A DNA stretch of 64,000 nt from Halomonas sp. ML-15 (GTDB lineage Bacteria; Pseudomonadota; Gammaproteobacteria; Pseudomonadales; Halomonadaceae). The notes below the pieces were generated by a model that worked only from the letters and a program-made list of their open reading frames with translations, did not search any database and was not told where the DNA came from. Shown here piece after piece: positions 62,848 to 64,000 of this stretch. How positions within the stretch are numbered: the first letter of the stretch is position 1; each line of letters starts with the position of its first letter. Made by a program: the position numbers and the translations under genes. The DNA lies in contig NZ_JACXZT010000019.1 of the NCBI RefSeq assembly GCF_014779595.1, positions 2,127,945 through 2,191,944 of the forward strand, given 5' to 3'.

Positions 62848-63465
62848 TCAGGCGCGTGCCAGACTGGGCACGTCCAGCAGTAGCTGGGCCGAGAGCAGCT
62901 GCCACTGGTCTTCCCAGTACTCGGTGGGTCGGCGTCGGAAGTCGCTGCGCACGTACTGCGAGATGCGCCCCTCGGCGTGGGCCATCAGCAGATTGGCAGC
63001 CGCCGACGCGGGCATACTGGTGCGCCGCCGCTCGCGCAGCTCGGCCTCGCGCAGCACCTGCTTGAGCTGGGTCTCGAGACGCTCGAAGAGCTGATGGATG
63101 CGCAGCCGCAGCCGCGCGGTCTCGCCGGTCAGCGCATCGCCACCCAGCAGCCGGGTGAGGCCGGGGTTCTTCTCGGCGAAGCCCAGCAGCAGAGTGAGGA
63201 TCTGCTGGCAGCGCGGCAGTGCTTCGGGCGTCTCATCGAGAATGCGCCGGATACGCTCGAACAGGGTCTCTTCGATAAACTCGATCAGCCCTTCGAACAT
63301 CCGCGCCTTGCTCGGGAAGTGGCGGTAGAGTGCCGCCTCGGAGACGCCCACCTGGCGCGCCAGGGCGGCGATGGTGATGCGTTTGCCGCTGTCCTCTTCG
63401 AGCATCAGCGCCAGCGCCTGGAGGATCTGCTCCCGGCGGTTCGTTTTCGAATTTTCCTGCGTCAT
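62848..63465 (-). CDS. slmA: Nucleoid occlusion factor SlmA
   Basis: A 205-residue TetR-fold DNA-binding protein that blocks Z-ring assembly over the nucleoid. It has the helix-turn-helix [43 protein letters not shown] and the C-terminal domain ([60 protein letters not shown]) typical of SlmA. It complements the MinCDE system encoded at 23-25 kb. It lies beside argB, as in pseudomonads. Confidence 0.95.
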   Translation of the reverse strand: MTQENSKTNRREQILQALALMLEEDSGKRITIAALARQVGVSEAALYRHFPSKARMFEGLIEFIEETLFERIRRILDETPEALPRCQQILTLLLGFAEKNPGLTRLLGGDALTGETARLRLRIHQLFERLETQLKQVLREAELRERRRTSMPASAAANLLMAHAEGRISQYVRSDFRRRPTEYWEDQWQLLSAQLLLDVPSLARA

Positions 63466-63552
63466 GATGTTCTTCTAATGATCCCGTTGTCCGCTCATCC
63501 TACTGTTGCCCTCGCGGCGGGGCAAACCCGTCGTGAGTCGAGTGCCGGTGGC

Positions 63553-64000
<448 letters not shown>

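Overview
The window is a continuous, gene-dense (about 92% coding), high-GC gammaproteobacterial chromosome segment. Gene order and protein sequence point to the Halomonadaceae (Halomonas or a close relative). Evidence: xerD-dsbC-hom-thrC-recJ-prfB-lysS and yfjD-ypjD-ffh-rpsP-rimM-trmD-rplS are arranged as in gammaproteobacteria and pseudomonad-like lineages; hisB encodes only the dehydratase; phaB suggests polyhydroxyalkanoate metabolism; RF2 keeps the programmed frameshift. I see no prophage, transposase, CRISPR array or rRNA. The assignment to genus is inference.

Layout. 1-273: hairpins at the end of an upstream unit. 0.27-4.9 kb: solute-binding protein, hisC, AEC transporter, old-yellow-enzyme reductase, NlpE-like lipoprotein. 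5.0-10.3 kb: radA, selD-selU (tRNA selenouridine), a GATase-like protein without its nucleophile, an alkyltransferase-like protein, yjaG. 10.3-13.7 kb: minus-strand hisB-hisH-hisA-hisF followed by a PagP-like barrel. 13.9-18.1 kb: PanM-like GNAT, AsmA, mutY, yggX. 18.2-19.0 kb: tRNA-Phe, tRNA-Gln, tRNA-Thr on the plus strand and initiator tRNA on the minus strand, separated by an array of terminators and tRNA-derived repeats. 19.2-26.4 kb: phaB, a giant DUF349 protein, minCDE, sbcB. 26.4-35.1 kb: M16 peptidase coupled to a degenerate SRAP protein, a TetR regulator coupled to an MFS-acyltransferase fusion, yfjD, ypjD. 35.3-43.5 kb: ffh, the rpsP operon, xerD, dsbC, hom, thrC. 43.7-54.6 kb: recJ, yitT, a copper P-type ATPase operon with its MerR regulator and a 25-residue microprotein, fadL, prfB, lysS. 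54.2-57.8 kb: acidic hypothetical, MFS drug exporter, bolA, an unrecognised protein, rimI. 57.8-64.0 kb: zapB-like, rsmD, ftsY-ftsE-ftsX, rpoH, slmA, argB (cut by the window end).

Functional themes are cell division (minCDE, zapB-like, ftsEX, slmA), protein targeting (ffh, ftsY), translation and tRNA modification (rimM, trmD, rsmD, rimI, selD/selU, prfB, lysS), amino-acid synthesis (his, hom-thrC, argB) and DNA repair (radA, mutY, sbcB, recJ, xerD, Atl).

The most unusual items are: two proteins that keep a family fold but have lost catalytic residues (SRAP and GATase); a pair of ~265-bp structured repeats with copy-specific terminal inverted repeats; a second repeat family with a constant 24-nt arm and a covarying hairpin; an initiator tRNA with a T:T 1-72 position and a tandem array of its 3'-end fragments; a microprotein translationally coupled to the copper ATPase; and an MFS-PlsC fusion. 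No single clearly new multi-gene system was found.
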